From contig JAGVMP010000007.1 of NCBI GenBank assembly GCA_020053735.1, forward strand, positions 1 through 64,000: DNA of 64,000 nucleotides, given 5' to 3'. Positions 45,627 to 55,810 of the stretch are shown piece by piece. Position 1 is the first letter of the stretch, and each line of letters starts with the position of its first letter. Position numbers and translations under genes: made by a program. The notes beneath the pieces are model-generated. The model did not search any database. It saw only the letters and a program-made list of their open reading frames with translations, and was not told where the DNA came from. The DNA comes from Pseudomonadota bacterium (GTDB taxonomy: Bacteria; Pseudomonadota; Gammaproteobacteria; Burkholderiales; Methylophilaceae).

Positions 45627-46898
45627 TTAAGGGAATATTTTGACGCTTTTGACGATTCTGTCTTGGGTTTGGATGATTTCTAGTGTGTGCTCAGCCACCC
45701 TAAAGCTGGTACCAGGCTCGGGAATATCTTCGAAATGTTCCAAAATTAAGCCATTTAAGGTGCGTGGACCATCCAGTGGCAGGTTTAAATTGAGTTTTTT
45801 GTTCAAATCGCGCAGGCTACTGCTACCATCGACTAACCAGCTACCATCGGCTTCTTGGCGATAGCTGCCAATGCGGCTGGGAGATTGCGTGGTGAAGTCA
45901 CCGATTACTTCTTCCAAAATATCTTCCAGCGTGACCAAGCCTTTAAATTCGCCATACTCATCCACGACCAAAGCAATGCGCTCTTGTTTTTCTTGAAACT
46001 GTTGGATTTGCGTGTAAAGTGGCGTGCCAGCCGGCACAAAATAAGGATCCTCAATAATTTCGCGCAAAGCTTCTTTGGTTAAATTATCTTCTTGCTGATG
46101 TAGGCGAATTTGATTGATGACTTTGCGAATATGGATAATACCGATTATTTCTTCATGGTCGCCTTCACGCACTGGCAGTCGCGTGTGGTGACTATTGGTG
46201 ATGCGCTGCAAAATATCATCAATCGGCGAATCAAAATCAATCACTTCAACTTGTGTGTGCGCAGTCATCACGTCATCCACCGTAATCTTTTCTAGCTCAA
46301 ACAAATTCAGCAAAATAGTGCGGTTTTTCTTGGGCATAAAATGTCCCGCGTCCGTCACAATGCTGCGTAGCTCGTCCATGGTGAGTGATTGAGTGCTCTC
46401 GCTAAAATTAATATTGACCCTAAATAATTTAAGCAAGCCTTCTACAAACAAATTGATAAACCAAACGACGGGATACAGTAGCTTGAGCAGTGGGTACAGA
46501 ATATAGCTGCACAAAATACCAAGTTTTTCGGGAAAAGCGGCGGCAATCACTTTTGGCGTGATTTCGCTAAAGACCAAAATAGCAAAGGTGACCGCTAAGG
46601 TGCCTATCATCAACACCCATTCGCCTTCGCCAAATAGCTCAACGGTAATTAGTGTCACTAGGGTAGCAGAAGCTGCATTGGCAAAATTATTGCACAGCAA
46701 AATCACGCCAAGCAGCTTATCGGTTTTGGCTAATAGTGCACTGGCAATACGCGCACCGCGGTGACCTTCTTTGACCAAGTGCCGCAACCGATAACGGTTA
46801 AGCGACATCAAGCTGGTTTCAGCAACTGAGAAAAATCCAGAAATGAGCAGCAACAGTGCTAATGCAGCCAGTTGCCAAGCGATAGGAATATTATCCAA
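45627..46898 (-). CDS. HlyC/CorC-family (CNNM) membrane transporter with CBS domains
   Basis: A 423-residue protein with an N-terminal DUF21/CNNM membrane domain (four helices, about 1-165), including SGFFSVAETSLMSLNRYRL near residue 20 and FAILVFSEITPKVIAAAFPE near 105. Two CBS domains (about 205-320) and a CorC_HlyC C-terminal domain with ALVVDEYGEFKGLVTLEDIL near 308 follow. It is a probable Mg or Co exporter or regulator. It stands between clpS and the sec genes, without a clear operon. Confidence 0.92.
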   Translation of the reverse strand: MDNIPIAWQLAALALLLLISGFFSVAETSLMSLNRYRLRHLVKEGHRGARIASALLAKTDKLLGVILLCNNFANAASATLVTLITVELFGEGEWVLMIGTLAVTFAILVFSEITPKVIAAAFPEKLGILCSYILYPLLKLLYPVVWFINLFVEGLLKLFRVNINFSESTQSLTMDELRSIVTDAGHFMPKKNRTILLNLFELEKITVDDVMTAHTQVEVIDFDSPIDDILQRITNSHHTRLPVREGDHEEIIGIIHIRKVINQIRLHQQEDNLTKEALREIIEDPYFVPAGTPLYTQIQQFQEKQERIALVVDEYGEFKGLVTLEDILEEVIGDFTTQSPSRIGSYRQEADGSWLVDGSSSLRDLNKKLNLNLPLDGPRTLNGLILEHFEDIPEPGTSFRVAEHTLEIIQTQDRIVKSVKIFP

Positions 46899-46996
46899 AG
46901 GGTATTAAATCAAGTTGTTAAATATTTGTAATGGTAGTTTAGTTTAACTTTAAATCAGCTTAATAATCAAGTCGTTGTGCCTGTTTAAATTATGAT

Positions 46997-47941
46997 TTAA
47001 GGCGTCGCTTCAGCTTCTTGTTCGTTATTTTTCTTTTCAACATCACCAATTAAATTGGCTCGGCTGACGCCCAGCCACATGGCAATCGGGCAAGCGACAA
47101 GCACAGAAGAGTAAATACCAAACAAAATACCAATAGTAAGCGCCAAGGCAAAATTGTGCAGAACCTCGCCACCAAACAAAAGCATCGAGCCGACCATGGT
47201 TTGTGTCATCACATGGGTAATCACGGTGCGGCTCATTGTGCGGGTAATGGCGTTGTCAATGACTTGTGTTACTGTTGCTTTACGCATTTTTCTAAAGTTT
47301 TCGCGCACACGGTCAAACACAACGACTGACTCATTCACTGAATAGCCAAGTACGGCTAAAATCGCGGCGAGAACTGTGAGGTTAAATTCCCATTGAAAGA
47401 AGGCGAAAAAGCCCAGAATAATCACCACATCATGCATGTTGGCGATAATAGCTGCCACCGCAAAACGCCACTCAAAACGAATTGCCAAATAAGCCATAAT
47501 GCCCACGCATACCAATAGCAACGCCAAGCCGCCATTTGCATATAATTCATCACCTACTTGCGAGCCAACTGATTCCACACGCCGCACCTCTACACTCGCA
47601 TCTGCATTTTTTAGCGCAGCGGTCACCGTTTCAGAAAGTTGGGCAATCGACATTTCCTTCACTAATGGCAAACGAATCAACACATCTTGGCTGGTGCCAA
47701 AGTTTTGCACCGTGACGTCCTTTAAACCTGTATCGGCAATGGCCTTACGGATGCCTTCAATATTGGCAGCTTGTGGGTAGTTAACCTCCATCGCTGTACC
47801 GCCAGTAAAATCAACGCCGTAATGCAAACCTTTTGACCACAGAAAAAATACCGCGAGCAAAAAAGTAATGAGTGAAATAGCCGTAGTTAAACGGCCATAA
47901 CTCATAAACGGGATGTCGTTTTTAATTCTAAATAATTCCAT
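46997..47941 (-). CDS. secF: Protein translocase subunit SecF
   Basis: A 314-residue RND-related membrane protein that, with SecD, uses proton motive force to help SecYEG complete export. A short N-terminal helix is followed by the periplasmic domain with GVDFTGGTAMEVNYP near residue 43. Then come five helices, including the SecF signatures AILAVLGYSVNESVVVFDRV near 190 and MSRTVITHVMTQTMVG near 235. The downstream partner in transcription order is absent; it is the last gene of yajC-secD-secF. Confidence 0.97.
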   Translation of the reverse strand: MELFRIKNDIPFMSYGRLTTAISLITFLLAVFFLWSKGLHYGVDFTGGTAMEVNYPQAANIEGIRKAIADTGLKDVTVQNFGTSQDVLIRLPLVKEMSIAQLSETVTAALKNADASVEVRRVESVGSQVGDELYANGGLALLLVCVGIMAYLAIRFEWRFAVAAIIANMHDVVIILGFFAFFQWEFNLTVLAAILAVLGYSVNESVVVFDRVRENFRKMRKATVTQVIDNAITRTMSRTVITHVMTQTMVGSMLLFGGEVLHNFALALTIGILFGIYSSVLVACPIAMWLGVSRANLIGDVEKKNNEQEAEATP

Positions 47942-47992
47942 AACTTTTCTCTTAATCTTTGCTTTTAAATATTGGGCTTATAAATATTAGAC

Positions 47993-49837
47993 TTAGGCTT
48001 TAAAAATTTGCCCAATTGAAAGTTTGGTCACTTTGCGACGGTAACCATAAATTAAATTCACAATCGCGCGCGATACCAATACCGCGCTAAACATCGAGGT
48101 AAGAATGCCCAGCACATGCACCACCGCAAACCCTTTAATCGGGCCAGTGCCAAACATAAATAGCGCCAAACCAGCGATTAAAGTAGTCACATTCGAGTCA
48201 ATGATGGTATCAAAAGCACGGTCATAACCCGCATGTATACTGGCTTGTGGCGTATTGCCGTTGCGCAATTCTTCGCGAATCCGTTCGTTAATCAGTACGT
48301 TAGCATCAATTGCCATACCCAATGCCAATGCAATCGCTGCCAAGCCAGGCAGTGTGAGTGTGGCTTGCAACATAGATAGTAAGGCAACTAATAACAGCAA
48401 ATTGACGCCTAGCGCCAATACTGAAACGCCGCCAAACACTAGATAATAAATCATCATCATGACCGCAATCGCTGCAAAGCCCCACAGTGTGGAATGTACG
48501 CCGCGCTTAATGTTTTCCACGCCCATGCTAGGGCCAACCGTACGTTCTTCAATAATCTCCATCGGTGCTGCCAGTGCGCCGGCACGTAGCAGCAAGGCGA
48601 CATCGGTGGCTTCTTGCGCGTTACCCATGCCAGAGATTTGCACTTGGCCACCGCCGATTTCTTCGTTAATCACAGGTGCAGTAATGATCTCCGTGCTGTT
48701 TTTTTCAATCAATAAAATCGCCATACGCTTGCCGACGTTATCGCGCGTGACGTTTTTAAATATACCTGCACCGCGACCATCTAACGTTACATTGACTACA
48801 GAGCCGCCTGTTTGCTGGTTGACACCTGGGCCAGCATCAGTAATGCGATCACCCGTTAGCACAACACTCTTTTTCACTAATATTGGATTGCCATCGCGGT
48901 CTTTATATAGCTCGTCACCAAACGGAACCCTACCTTCTTCGGCCGCTTTAAGCGTCGCCATATCTTTTTTATCTTCATCTACCATGCGAATTTCTAGCGT
49001 CGCAGTGCGGCCTAAAATCTCTTTGGCTTTTGCGGTGTCTTGCACGCCTGGTAACTGCACCACAATGCGGTCAAAGCCTTGTTGCTGAACGATAGGCTCG
49101 GCAACACCCAATTCGTTAATACGGTTATGCAACGTTTGTAAGTTTTGCTTCAGCGCAAATTCTTGAATTTTTAATTTGTTTGCCTCGCCAATACTGGCGT
49201 TTAACACAAACTCTTTACCTGCCACACTGTCGGTATAAGTTAAATCAGGATAGTCTTTGCTTAGCAATTTTTCTGCTTTTTTCAGCTCGGCAGCACTATC
49301 AAACTTCACCTCAACTTTTTGGCCTTCGCGGCTAATGCCAAAATAGTTGATTCTTTCGCGACGTAACGTGGTGCGGAAATCGCCCACACTGCTTTCGGCA
49401 GATTTATCCAGCGCCGCTTTCATGTCCACTTCTAACAAAAAGTGCACGCCACCACGTAAATCTAAACCCAAATACATCGGTTTGGCACCAATCGCCAGCA
49501 ACCAGCTTGGTGTTTGCGACAGCAAATTGAGCGCAACGGTGTAATCTTTACCCAAATTTGCGCTCAACTTATCTTTAGCTTTTAATTGCTCTTCAGGCGT
49601 GTTAAAGCGCACTTTCACGCCGTTAGCATCTAGAAAAATACCATTAAATTTAATATCTGCCAGTGCTAATGTCGATTCCACCTTGCTTAACAGCTCTGCG
49701 TTAGCTTTAAGCGAGGCCTTGGCGGGCGAAACTTGCACTGCTGGCGATTCACCGTAAAAATTGGGGATGGTGTACAGCAGCCCAATTAAAATCACAACAG
49801 CAATTAAAATGTATTTCCAGGTGGGGTAACGGTTCAT
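47993..49837 (-). CDS. secD: Protein translocase subunit SecD
   Basis: A 614-residue partner of SecF. It shows the N-terminal helix (about 8-26), the conserved LGLDLRGGVHFLLEVDM near residue 120, the large P1 periplasmic domain and the membrane core with GLAAIALALGMAIDANVLIN near 495 and ERIREELRNG. FDTIIDSNVTTLIAGLALF near 535 is also diagnostic. It starts 79 bases after yajC and is followed by secF in one operon. Confidence 0.97.
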   Translation of the reverse strand: MNRYPTWKYILIAVVILIGLLYTIPNFYGESPAVQVSPAKASLKANAELLSKVESTLALADIKFNGIFLDANGVKVRFNTPEEQLKAKDKLSANLGKDYTVALNLLSQTPSWLLAIGAKPMYLGLDLRGGVHFLLEVDMKAALDKSAESSVGDFRTTLRRERINYFGISREGQKVEVKFDSAAELKKAEKLLSKDYPDLTYTDSVAGKEFVLNASIGEANKLKIQEFALKQNLQTLHNRINELGVAEPIVQQQGFDRIVVQLPGVQDTAKAKEILGRTATLEIRMVDEDKKDMATLKAAEEGRVPFGDELYKDRDGNPILVKKSVVLTGDRITDAGPGVNQQTGGSVVNVTLDGRGAGIFKNVTRDNVGKRMAILLIEKNSTEIITAPVINEEIGGGQVQISGMGNAQEATDVALLLRAGALAAPMEIIEERTVGPSMGVENIKRGVHSTLWGFAAIAVMMMIYYLVFGGVSVLALGVNLLLLVALLSMLQATLTLPGLAAIALALGMAIDANVLINERIREELRNGNTPQASIHAGYDRAFDTIIDSNVTTLIAGLALFMFGTGPIKGFAVVHVLGILTSMFSAVLVSRAIVNLIYGYRRKVTKLSIGQIFKA

Positions 49838-49915
49838 AATGTTATTTTATTTGGTTAGGATTTATTAAGACGTAGCTTTTATGTGCTTAGATTAACTTAC
49901 TTTTGACTTGATTTT

Positions 49916-50245
49916 TTAAATGGATTTAATCGTGCCAGGTGGCAGCATCGTCTGCACAGTGTGTTTTTGTACGTTAATCACAGTATTAGTTGCAATTTCA
50001 ATGCTTACATAATGGTCACCCACTTTAGTCACTTTACCTATCACTCCGCCAGCAGTGGCCACTTCATCACCCGCTTTTAGTGCATCTATCATGGCTTTTT
50101 GCAACTTTGCTGTTTTCATTTGCGGGCGAATCAACATAAAATAAAACAACGCAAAAATAATAATAATGGGCAAAAAGCTAAATAAATCGCCACCTGGTGC
50201 AGCTGGGGCGGCGTGTGCGTTGCTAATGAATAAATTGTTCAGCAT
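49916..50245 (-). CDS. yajC: Sec translocon accessory subunit YajC
   Basis: A 109-residue single-pass membrane protein of the SecDF-YajC complex. The N-terminal helix and following IRPQMKTAKLQKAMIDALK-type segment (LIRPQMKTAK) are diagnostic, as is LKAGDEVATAGGVIGKVTKV. The ATG at 50245 gives the family start MLNNLFISNAHA; a TTG five codons upstream is not needed. It heads yajC-secD-secF. The usual upstream neighbour tgt is displaced by a two-gene insertion on the other strand. Confidence 0.95.
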   Translation of the reverse strand: MLNNLFISNAHAAPAAPGGDLFSFLPIIIIFALFYFMLIRPQMKTAKLQKAMIDALKAGDEVATAGGVIGKVTKVGDHYVSIEIATNTVINVQKHTVQTMLPPGTIKSI

Positions 50246-50421
50246 GATAATAACTTTCAAAAAATAGGTTTCGAATTAACGCAGGATTTTAACACAGACT
50301 TAATATATGAGTGAGTGTTGGACGTATAAGTGCGGCCGAGTGAATAGTTTGATAGACTTGTAAAATGACAGTAAAATCAAACCCGACAGCCGTAGGTAGT
50401 CAAGAATTGAGGATAACAAAA

Positions 50422-51048
50422 ATGTCTAATTTATTCGCTAAGCAAGGTGCTGAGTATCAAAATGACTTAAATCGTTCGTTAGGTGCTTTGATAGGAATTG
50501 CACAAGGTTTGATTTGTGATAATGAGTTAAATGACAATGAGATTGATTTTCTTAATAAGTGGCTAGAATCCAACGATGTAATATCGAATTCTTTTCCTGG
50601 GGATGTGCTTTACTCTCGCATTCAGAGCATTATTGCTGATGGAGTAATTACCGATGATGAACGCACGCATTTAATCGACACCCTTCAACAACTTGTTGGT
50701 GGGGCATTGTCAGAGCTTGCAGATAACACGCATGTTTCTTCTCTTGCTGTAGATAATGTGAATGAGATTTCGTTTGAAGGTAAACGGTTTGTACTTACAG
50801 GTGATTTTGTGTTTGGCTCGGAAATGTTGTGCAGGGAGCTTACCGAACGTTTTGGTGGCACAGTAAGTGACACAACGAGTAAAAAAATTGACTATGTGGT
50901 GGTTGGTGGGCTGGGCAGTAAAAAATGGAAATATGGTAGTTTTGGAAACAAAATAAAAGATGCCATGCAGTTAAAAAGTGAAGGAAGTTTAATTTTGATA
51001 ATTCATGAGAATTGTTGGGCGAATTCATTTCCTGTAAACGTTAAATAA
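50422..51048 (+). CDS. BRCT-domain protein with TerB-like N-terminal region
   Basis: A 208-residue protein. The N-terminal half (about 10-95) is helical with acidic motifs ICDNELNDNEIDFL and IIADGVITDDERTHLIDTL, a pattern like TerB-type EF-hand-like helical repeats. The C-terminal half (about 118-205) is a BRCT domain resembling that of NAD-dependent DNA ligase: FEGKRFVLTGDF, ELTERFGGTVSDTTSKKIDY, and VVVGGLGSKKW. BRCT domains bind DNA ends or phosphopeptides. AGGATAACAAAA precedes the ATG. It forms a two-gene unit with the next gene. Confidence 0.75.
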   Translation: MSNLFAKQGAEYQNDLNRSLGALIGIAQGLICDNELNDNEIDFLNKWLESNDVISNSFPGDVLYSRIQSIIADGVITDDERTHLIDTLQQLVGGALSELADNTHVSSLAVDNVNEISFEGKRFVLTGDFVFGSEMLCRELTERFGGTVSDTTSKKIDYVVVGGLGSKKWKYGSFGNKIKDAMQLKSEGSLILIIHENCWANSFPVNVK

Positions 51049-51058
51049 TAGAGGCGGT

Positions 51059-51406
51059 ATGCAAGTATTTAGGGATATTTCAGAGCCTATACGTAGAGGT
51101 TTGAGTTGGGATGAAACGTGGAAGAGTACTGATGACGGCTTAATTGCCTGCTGGGAAAGTGGAAGAGAAAAAGCATTTAAAGAAGAAATATCAGCTCAAG
51201 CCGCCAAGTGTGGGGAATTGATTATTCTTCCTTGGCGAGGCGGTGTCGATGAACCCATTAAAGGTAAAAAATATGGCACGTATCAATATTTGGCTATGTG
51301 GCAAGGTGTTCGCGGAGAGTCTTTAGATATTGATACAAACTCTCCAGTTTCTATTACTTGCAGTAGAACGAATATGCGGGTAATCTTTACAAGTGAAAGT
51401 TTATAG
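51059..51406 (+). CDS. Hypothetical protein paired with the BRCT gene
   Basis: A 115-residue soluble protein with no recognised family. It has a helical opening (WDETWKSTDDGLIACWESGR), a central AAKCGELIILPWRGGVDEP and a beta-rich end. GAGGCGGT precedes the ATG and only 10 bases separate it from the BRCT gene, so they are probably cotranscribed. The last base of its TAG stop is the first base of palindromic repeat copy 6, so the 3' end may have been altered by the repeat. Confidence 0.6.
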   Translation: MQVFRDISEPIRRGLSWDETWKSTDDGLIACWESGREKAFKEEISAQAAKCGELIILPWRGGVDEPIKGKKYGTYQYLAMWQGVRGESLDIDTNSPVSITCSRTNMRVIFTSESL

Positions 51407-51440
51407 GCCTGCAAGCCAATATCCATGCGGTTCGCAGGGC
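51406..51440 (+). repeat. 35-bp palindromic repeat, copy 6
   Basis: The arms GGCCTGCAAGCC and GGTTCGCAGGGC pair imperfectly around the exact consensus centre AATATCCATGC. ATCTATTTTA follows. It overlaps the stop codon of the preceding gene by one base and separates it from the convergent tgt. Confidence 0.82.
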
Positions 51441-51447
51441 ATCTATT

Positions 51448-52575
<1,128 letters not shown>

Positions 52576-52665
52576 TCAGCTAAAAGATTAGCGGCGATTT
52601 TATCATGCCTTTGATATACTTAAATTTACAGAGTCAGTTTTTGTCGATTAGGGGAAAGGCTAAAA

Positions 52666-53322
52666 ATGCCAGAAAAACAAGATAACGCGCTAAAAGAAGA
52701 TAACCGCCGTCCGCTGGCCACGCGCAGTGCAGGCTGGGCAAAATGGTTGGCGAACCTATTAGTGAAATATGATGTTTCACCTAATTTTATTTCTGTGCTG
52801 AGTATTTTGCCTGCCCTAATAGGTGCATGGTTATTGGCCTGCCCAAATTCGCCGCCGCATGGCCCGAATACTTTGTTTGCAGTGGCACTATGTGTGCAAT
52901 TGCGCTTGTTATGCAACATGTTAGATGGCATGGTGGCGGTTGAGGGCGGCAAACAATCCAAAGTGGGTGCGCTGTATAACGAAATTCCTGATCGCATCGC
53001 CGATTCGCTGTTTATCGTGGCACTGGGTTATGCCGTTTTTCTGCCTTGGCTAGGCTGGCTTGGGGCATTGTTGGCAGCAAAAACCGCCTATATTCGCGTG
53101 TTGGGTGGCGCACTAGGTTTGGTGCAAGACTTTCGCGGGCCGATGGCTAAGCCGCACCGCATGTTTGTGATGACGCTGGGCTGCCTCATTGGGGCGGCGG
53201 AGCTATATTTTAACGATAGTTATCATGCGCTCATCATAACTGCCTACGTGATTGCGATAGGCTCTGCTCTTACGTGTGTGACACGTACACTGGCAATCGC
53301 CAAACAGTTAAATCAAAAATGA
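52666..53322 (+). CDS. CDP-alcohol phosphatidyltransferase, divergent
   Basis: A 218-residue membrane enzyme of the family that joins a CDP-activated lipid to an alcohol. The active-site motif near residue 87 reads LDGMVAVEGGKQSKVGALYN followed by EIPDRIAD. Compared with the standard DGxxAR(x8)GxxxDxxxD, the Arg is Val and the third Asp is Asn. Five or six helices follow. GGGGAAAGG precedes the ATG. It overlaps the acyltransferase gene by ATGA and leads on to a CdsA-like gene, similar in content to the E. coli ynbA-ynbB genes. The product is unknown. Confidence 0.82.
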   Translation: MPEKQDNALKEDNRRPLATRSAGWAKWLANLLVKYDVSPNFISVLSILPALIGAWLLACPNSPPHGPNTLFAVALCVQLRLLCNMLDGMVAVEGGKQSKVGALYNEIPDRIADSLFIVALGYAVFLPWLGWLGALLAAKTAYIRVLGGALGLVQDFRGPMAKPHRMFVMTLGCLIGAAELYFNDSYHALIITAYVIAIGSALTCVTRTLAIAKQLNQK

Positions 53323-53924
53323 TTGTTAGCATTGCCCGTTTGGGCTTGATCGGCTTAATAAAAACTTTAGTTGGTGCGCAAGCGCGTTGGGTAGATGCTG
53401 CGCCTACCGACGCGCAAAGCATTTATTTTACCAATCACACTAGTCACCTTGATACGCTTGCTTTGTGGGTCGCGTTGCCAGCACAAATTCGCGCTAAAAC
53501 GCGACCAGTGGCAGCCAAAGATTATTGGGGGCATGGTGCGATTAAGCGTTTTATTGCGTTGCAAGTGCTAAATGCGGTGCTGATTGAGCGCGAAGTCTCA
53601 AGACATAGCGACCCACTCGATCCATTGTTGGCAGCGCTAGCGCAGGGTGATTCGTTAATTATTTTCCCAGAAGGTACGCGCCGTGCGCAGGCTGAGCCAA
53701 ATGAGTTTAAGGGTGGTTTGTACCATTTGGCGGAGGCTTTCCCCAAAGTAAAACTGGTACCAGTGTACTTAGATACGCTACATCGCAGCATGCCCAAAGG
53801 CAGTTTGTTACCTGTGCCGCTGATATGCACGGTGCGCTTTGGCGGCGCAGTAAAGTTTGAACCAGCTGAACATAAAAAAGCGTTTCTAAGCCGCGCCCGC
53901 GACGCTGTTTTGAAGTTAATTTAG
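53319..53924 (+). CDS. PlsC-type 1-acylglycerol-3-phosphate acyltransferase-like protein
   Basis: A 201-residue acyltransferase with the NHx4D motif FTNHTSHLDTLALW near residue 40 and the FPEGTRR motif near 117, followed by LVPVYLDTL. The start ATG overlaps the stop of the CDP-alcohol transferase gene (ATGA), so translation is coupled; a longer upstream frame is not needed. Its place between a CDP-alcohol transferase and a CdsA-like gene suggests a dedicated lipid-assembly unit. The acyl acceptor is not known. Confidence 0.85.
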   Translation: MIVSIARLGLIGLIKTLVGAQARWVDAAPTDAQSIYFTNHTSHLDTLALWVALPAQIRAKTRPVAAKDYWGHGAIKRFIALQVLNAVLIEREVSRHSDPLDPLLAALAQGDSLIIFPEGTRRAQAEPNEFKGGLYHLAEAFPKVKLVPVYLDTLHRSMPKGSLLPVPLICTVRFGGAVKFEPAEHKKAFLSRARDAVLKLI

Positions 53925-53933
53925 GATAAATTG

Positions 53934-54914
53934 ATGATGATTTTTTTAGAAAACTTAGACCCAGTGCATAAATTTTACTGGCTCATTGGCGGTGTGGCAG
54001 GCTTGTTGTTGATTGCCTCTGTCATTGGCTGGCTGCTAAAAAGCAAGCTTGCCAAACAAGCAGTTCCAAATGAAAAATCGCAAAAAGTGCTAGATAATTT
54101 AGTGGCCCGCGTCAACGCATGGTGGGTGATGGTAGCAGTGTTTGCGGTGGCGTTTTTGGCGGGAAAAATTGGCGCAATTTTACTGTTTGCCGCAATTTCA
54201 TATTTTGCCCTGCGCGAATTTATGACACTCACTCCCACCCGCGCAGGCGATCATCGTACCTTATCATTGGCATTTTTTCTGCTCATCCCGCTGCATTATT
54301 ACTTTATTTATATTGAATGGTATGCGCTGTTTACCATACTCATTCCCGTGTATGCGTTTTTGCTGATGCCTTCAATATCTGTATTGGCGCAAGATACCGA
54401 GCATTTTTTAGAGCGTGCTGCAAAAATTCAATGGGGAGTGATGATTTGTATCTATTGCATCAGCCATGCGCCAGCCATACTACTGCTAGAAATCCCAAAT
54501 TTTGACGGCCAAAATGCGCTGTTGTTATTCTATTTTATGCTTATCGTCCAGCTAAGCGATGTGCTGCAATATGTATTTGGTAATTTATTCGGCAAAACAA
54601 AGGTCGCTCCCATTGTTAGTCCTAATAAAACGCTTGAAGGCTTGATTGGCGGCGGTTTTAGTACCATATTAATTGGCGCTGCTATGTGGTGGATAACGCC
54701 ATTCACACCATTACAAAGTGCGGGGATGGCGGCAATTATCTTGACCATGGGCTTTTTGGGTGGGCTGGTGATGTCGGCCATTAAGCGCAGTTTGGGGGCC
54801 AAGGATTGGGGTAATATGATACAAGGCCACGGCGGCATGATGGACAGAATGGACTCGGTTAGCTTTGCTGCACCCATATTCTTTCATTTAACGCGTTATT
54901 TCTTTACGCCTTAA
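53934..54914 (+). CDS. CdsA-like phosphatidate cytidylyltransferase
   Basis: A 326-residue polytopic membrane enzyme that makes CDP-diacylglycerol from phosphatidate and CTP. The CdsA signature is seen as SPNKTLEGLIGGG near residue 225 and KRSLGAKDWGNMIQGHGG near 285, followed by MMDRMDS. It starts 9 bases after the acyltransferase stop, with AGGATAAATTG before the ATG. A separate housekeeping CdsA normally lies elsewhere with dxr and lpx genes, so this copy may be a paralogue. Confidence 0.9.
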   Translation: MMIFLENLDPVHKFYWLIGGVAGLLLIASVIGWLLKSKLAKQAVPNEKSQKVLDNLVARVNAWWVMVAVFAVAFLAGKIGAILLFAAISYFALREFMTLTPTRAGDHRTLSLAFFLLIPLHYYFIYIEWYALFTILIPVYAFLLMPSISVLAQDTEHFLERAAKIQWGVMICIYCISHAPAILLLEIPNFDGQNALLLFYFMLIVQLSDVLQYVFGNLFGKTKVAPIVSPNKTLEGLIGGGFSTILIGAAMWWITPFTPLQSAGMAAIILTMGFLGGLVMSAIKRSLGAKDWGNMIQGHGGMMDRMDSVSFAAPIFFHLTRYFFTP

Positions 54915-54969
54915 TTAGCTAAACATTTGATATACTTAAATTACTCATACACAGGCTGGTATAAAAATT

Positions 54970-55761
54970 ATGGTAGAACCTAAACAGCGTCCAGCAAGAC
55001 GCAACGCCGAGCAAGAAGGCTTACGCTCGCGTGGCATTTATTTGTTGCCCAACTTGTTTACCTCTGCTGCTTTATTTGCAGGGTTTTATGCCATCGTGCA
55101 GGCCATGAACAGCAACTTTGAGCAATCTGCCATCGCTATTTTTATCGCCATGGTATTAGATGGCTTAGATGGCCGCGTTGCCCGTATGACCAATACAACA
55201 AGCGCATTTGGGGCCGAATACGACAGCTTGTCGGATATGGTGTCTTTTGGTGTGGCACCTGCATTAATCATGTATGAATGGGCGTTGGGGCCACTGAGAA
55301 AATTGGGCTGGATAGCCGCATTTTTATATTGCGCTTGCGCAGCTTTGCGTTTGGCAAGGTTTAACACCAAATTAGATGACCCATTTCAAGACAAGCGTTA
55401 TTTTCAAGGCTTGCCCAGCCCAGCGGCAGCGGCTTTGCTAGCAGGCTTTGTGTGGGTAGCCAACGAGTACAGCGTGACAGGTCGCGAGATATTTTTTGGC
55501 GTGATTGAGATGAAGTGGTTGGCCGCTGCGCTGACTTTATTTGCAGCGGGCAGCATGGTTTCTGACCTAAAATTTTATAGTGGTAAAGACATCAATTTAA
55601 AACAAAGCGTGCCATTTGTGGCCATATTGGCCATTGTGCTGGCCTTTGTATTGGTCTCTTCCAGCCCACCAGAGGTATTGTTTACCGTGGTGCTGGTGTA
55701 TGCGTTGTCGGGTTATTATTTGTGGATAAAATCACGAATTAAGAAAACTGTGAGTAATTAA
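54970..55761 (+). CDS. pssA: CDP-diacylglycerol-serine O-phosphatidyltransferase (PssA)
   Basis: A 263-residue membrane enzyme making phosphatidylserine, the precursor of phosphatidylethanolamine. The full CDP-alcohol motif is present: DGLDGRVARMTNTTSAFGAE, then YDSLSDMVSFG near residue 65. About seven helices follow. Its motif is canonical, in contrast to the divergent transferase 2 kb upstream. The following gene is leuA, and pssA-leuA adjacency is common in betaproteobacteria. Confidence 0.96.
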   Translation: MVEPKQRPARRNAEQEGLRSRGIYLLPNLFTSAALFAGFYAIVQAMNSNFEQSAIAIFIAMVLDGLDGRVARMTNTTSAFGAEYDSLSDMVSFGVAPALIMYEWALGPLRKLGWIAAFLYCACAALRLARFNTKLDDPFQDKRYFQGLPSPAAAALLAGFVWVANEYSVTGREIFFGVIEMKWLAAALTLFAAGSMVSDLKFYSGKDINLKQSVPFVAILAIVLAFVLVSSSPPEVLFTVVLVYALSGYYLWIKSRIKKTVSN

Positions 55762-55775
55762 TTAGTTTCTGCAAC

Positions 55776-55804
55776 TTGAAAAGCAGGTAAAAAGCCCCTA
55801 TACT
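55776..55804 (+). promoter_or_regulatory. Probable leuA leader promoter
   Basis: TTGAAA at 55776-55781 and TATACT at 55799-55804 are separated by 17 bases, a near-consensus sigma-70 promoter. The expected start point, about 7 bases after the -10 box, falls on the ATG of the leader ORF at 55811. Confidence 0.75.
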
Positions 55805-55810
55805 AAAGTT

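Noticed and set aside
48459-49088. A 209-codon plus-strand open frame opposite secD
   Set aside because: It lies entirely inside the well-conserved secD frame, has no ribosome-binding site and its translation is Ser/Thr/Pro-rich noise typical of an antisense shadow.
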